Assembly: GCA_937894465.1 (NCBI GenBank)
Contig: CALCRE010000116.1
Span: 1-31,282, forward strand
From: an uncultured Clostridia bacterium
Lineage (GTDB): Bacteria; Bacillota; Clostridia; JAAYHZ01
Direction: 5' to 3'
DNA length: 31,282 bases
Shown here piece by piece: positions 30,579 to 31,282 of the stretch (position 1 is the stretch's first letter; the number at the start of each line of letters is the position of its first letter). The position numbers were made by a program, and so were the translations under genes. Below the pieces are notes generated by a model. It saw only the letters and a program-made list of their open reading frames with translations, made no database searches and had not been told where the DNA came from.

Positions 30579-30821
30579 CTAGGAAGAAGCCTCCTCCTTT
30601 GTTCGTGATTGTTTTTGAATGGCTGATGCAGACCTGATTTTCTCAAGTCCCTGCTTTGCCCAATCGGGCAGAGCGTTCTCATCCAGCGTGCCGAGAACGT
30701 CGCTGCGCTCAAAGCGTGAACGGTTCCCACTGAACAGATCCACGCAGAAGCAGGCGTTGCCGCGGCTGTTTCCGTGTGCGCCGAAACCGCCCTCGCACAG
30801 CTTGATCTGATGCGTGGCCAT
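30579..30821 (-). pseudogene. C-terminal half of split conjugative-element protein
   Basis: An 80-aa frame beginning MATHQIKLCEGGFGAHGNSR, then NACFCVDLFSGNRSRFERSDVLGTL, typical of the C-terminal half of a DUF6329/DUF4316-associated protein of Clostridia integrative and conjugative elements. It directly continues the frame of 30822-31199 across one TGA, with no ribosome binding site before its ATG. In family members I recall, the two parts form one chain (...LRREY-x-ATHQLKLC...). So it is either the product of a nonsense mutation in one gene or a restart through TGA-ATG coupling. Cys residues in the first 30 positions may bind metal. It marks the inner edge of a mobile element extending beyond the window. 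Confidence 0.7.
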
Positions 30822-31199
30822 TCAGTATTCACGCCGCAGGATCTCTGGCTTGATCACGATGACCTTGCCTTCAATGCTGTCCGCGTAGGTTATGGGGTTA
30901 CAGCCTGCGGTTGTGATCAGAGCCTCATCAATGTGGGGCACACAGCATTCCTCGGCTGCTGTTCGTGCCTTTTCAGCTTGTTCTGCAATACGGCTCCCGT
31001 AGAGCTCAACTATCTCGAAATAGTCATCGCTTACGGTGATCTCGCTGTAGAGCGCGAAAAAGTCATTGGTCGTACAAAACCCGCACATATACCGTCCGCT
31101 TTCATCTTTCGTGTTCTCTCCAACGACGATTTCCTTATCGCCGACATGGAGAGAAAGAAAGATTTTGTAATCTCCGGCCATGCGCTGTTTAGCATTCAT
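30822..31199 (-). CDS. Conjugative-element protein (DUF6329-like), N-terminal part
   Basis: A 125-aa protein opening MNAKQRMAGDYKIFLSLHVG and ending EGKVIVIKPEILRREY, with YMCGFCTTNDFFALYSEI and SDDYFEIVELYGSRIAEQAE between. This is the N-terminal part of a small protein common in Tn916/CTn-type conjugative elements of Clostridia, usually near topoisomerase, DUF4316 and antirestriction genes. Its function is unknown. The ATG at 31199 has AAGGAG about 13 bases upstream, rather far, and ATGA overlap with a frame coming from the right is also possible. It stops at TGA (30822-30824) just where family members continue, so it may be truncated. Base composition is richer in G+C than the left-hand genes, in keeping with transfer. 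Confidence 0.75.
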   Translation of the reverse strand: MNAKQRMAGDYKIFLSLHVGDKEIVVGENTKDESGRYMCGFCTTNDFFALYSEITVSDDYFEIVELYGSRIAEQAEKARTAAEECCVPHIDEALITTAGCNPITYADSIEGKVIVIKPEILRREY

Positions 31200-31239
31200 T
31201 CTTTGAGGTCAACTCCTTCCCGAAATGTATTTTCTGGGG

Positions 31240-31282
31240 CTACTTGCGTCTGTTGCGAATGAACAGAAATGCCAGCCCTGCC
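31240..31282 (-). CDS. Possible 3' end of an anchored ICE protein (partial)
   Basis: The last bases of the window read, on the minus strand, AGLAFLFIRNRRK and then TAG (31240-31242). A hydrophobic run followed by basic residues is the typical C-terminal membrane anchor of surface or mating-channel proteins, such as the DUF4366/CD1107-type proteins of these elements. Only 13 codons are visible. Another frame stays open to a TGA overlapping the ATG at 31199, so the reading frame is not certain. Confidence 0.35.
   Translation of the reverse strand, partial: AGLAFLFIRNRRK

Noticed and set aside
30401..30832. 143-aa minus-strand frame overlapping the conjugative-element fragment
   Set aside because: The alternative frame 30579-30821 carries the family motifs (ATHQIKLC, NACFC); this one is Ala/Ser/Arg-rich without recognisable content.
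30774..31262. 162-aa plus-strand open frame
   Set aside because: It lies antisense to the recognisable conjugative-element gene at 30822-31199, lacks a ribosome binding site and matches no family; it is a shadow.

Overview
The window looks like a chromosomal stretch of a low-to-moderate-GC anaerobic Firmicute (Clostridia; an Oscillospirales or Saccharofermentanales-type gut or digester organism is my best guess). The reasons are AGGAGG-type ribosome binding sites, frequent GTG/TTG starts, Thr/Ser/Glu-rich linkers after lipoprotein cysteines, an LplA-type solute-binding lipoprotein, and a fragment of a Clostridia-type conjugative element at the right end. Every gene I accept is on the minus strand, so transcription runs from high to low coordinates. 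I see no rRNA, tRNA, CRISPR array or insertion sequence.

Layout. 131-2114: a MerR/GyrI-like regulator behind a promoter with the 19-bp spacer typical of MerR-controlled promoters, then a cysteine-rich protein and an unknown ORF. 2216-4464: a zinc-ribbon/DUF6273-like protein and two GNAT acetyltransferases, one carrying a cut-off second GNAT domain. 4815-8947: an orphan sugar-type solute-binding lipoprotein and an old-yellow-enzyme flavin/Fe-S reductase, each followed by a hairpin terminator. 9257-14545: a two-operon regulon. An AraC/GyrI-like regulator sits with a squalene-cyclase-like alpha-toroid protein, and the second operon holds a GyrI-like protein, a GNAT, a DUF1905/YdeI-type protein, a second toroid protein and an SDR dehydrogenase. 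Both promoters carry the same 21-bp box at the same distance from the -10 element.

14653-23572: an island of detoxification- or resistance-type genes: esterase-GNAT fusion, P-loop/GrpB fusion, APH-type kinase, GNAT, GNAT-methyltransferase fusion, TIGR04076 protein, HAD phosphatase and S66 LD-carboxypeptidase. Most overlap by 1-8 bases, so they probably form one long operon. The island is bounded by two direct copies of the 3' part of a transglutaminase gene: an intact gene upstream (23108-24319) and a decayed 324-bp copy downstream (14653-14976). Inside it are several decaying genes: an HD-domain gene with two in-frame stops, a kinase-like gene with a frameshift, and a HAD phosphatase with an apparent internal deletion.

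24543-25904: a compact trio (DUF6884/YaaA-like, GIY-YIG-like, putative winged-helix protein) that could be a DNA-processing or defence cassette. 25929-30431: lipoprotein, alpha/beta hydrolase and membrane proteins of unknown role. 30579-31282: edge of an integrative/conjugative element, where one family-typical protein is split by an in-frame TGA.

How the genes work together is mostly inference. The strongest sequence-based links are the shared 21-bp promoter box, the transglutaminase direct repeats around the island, and the tight gene overlaps that define operons. Family names come from motif recognition only, without database searches.
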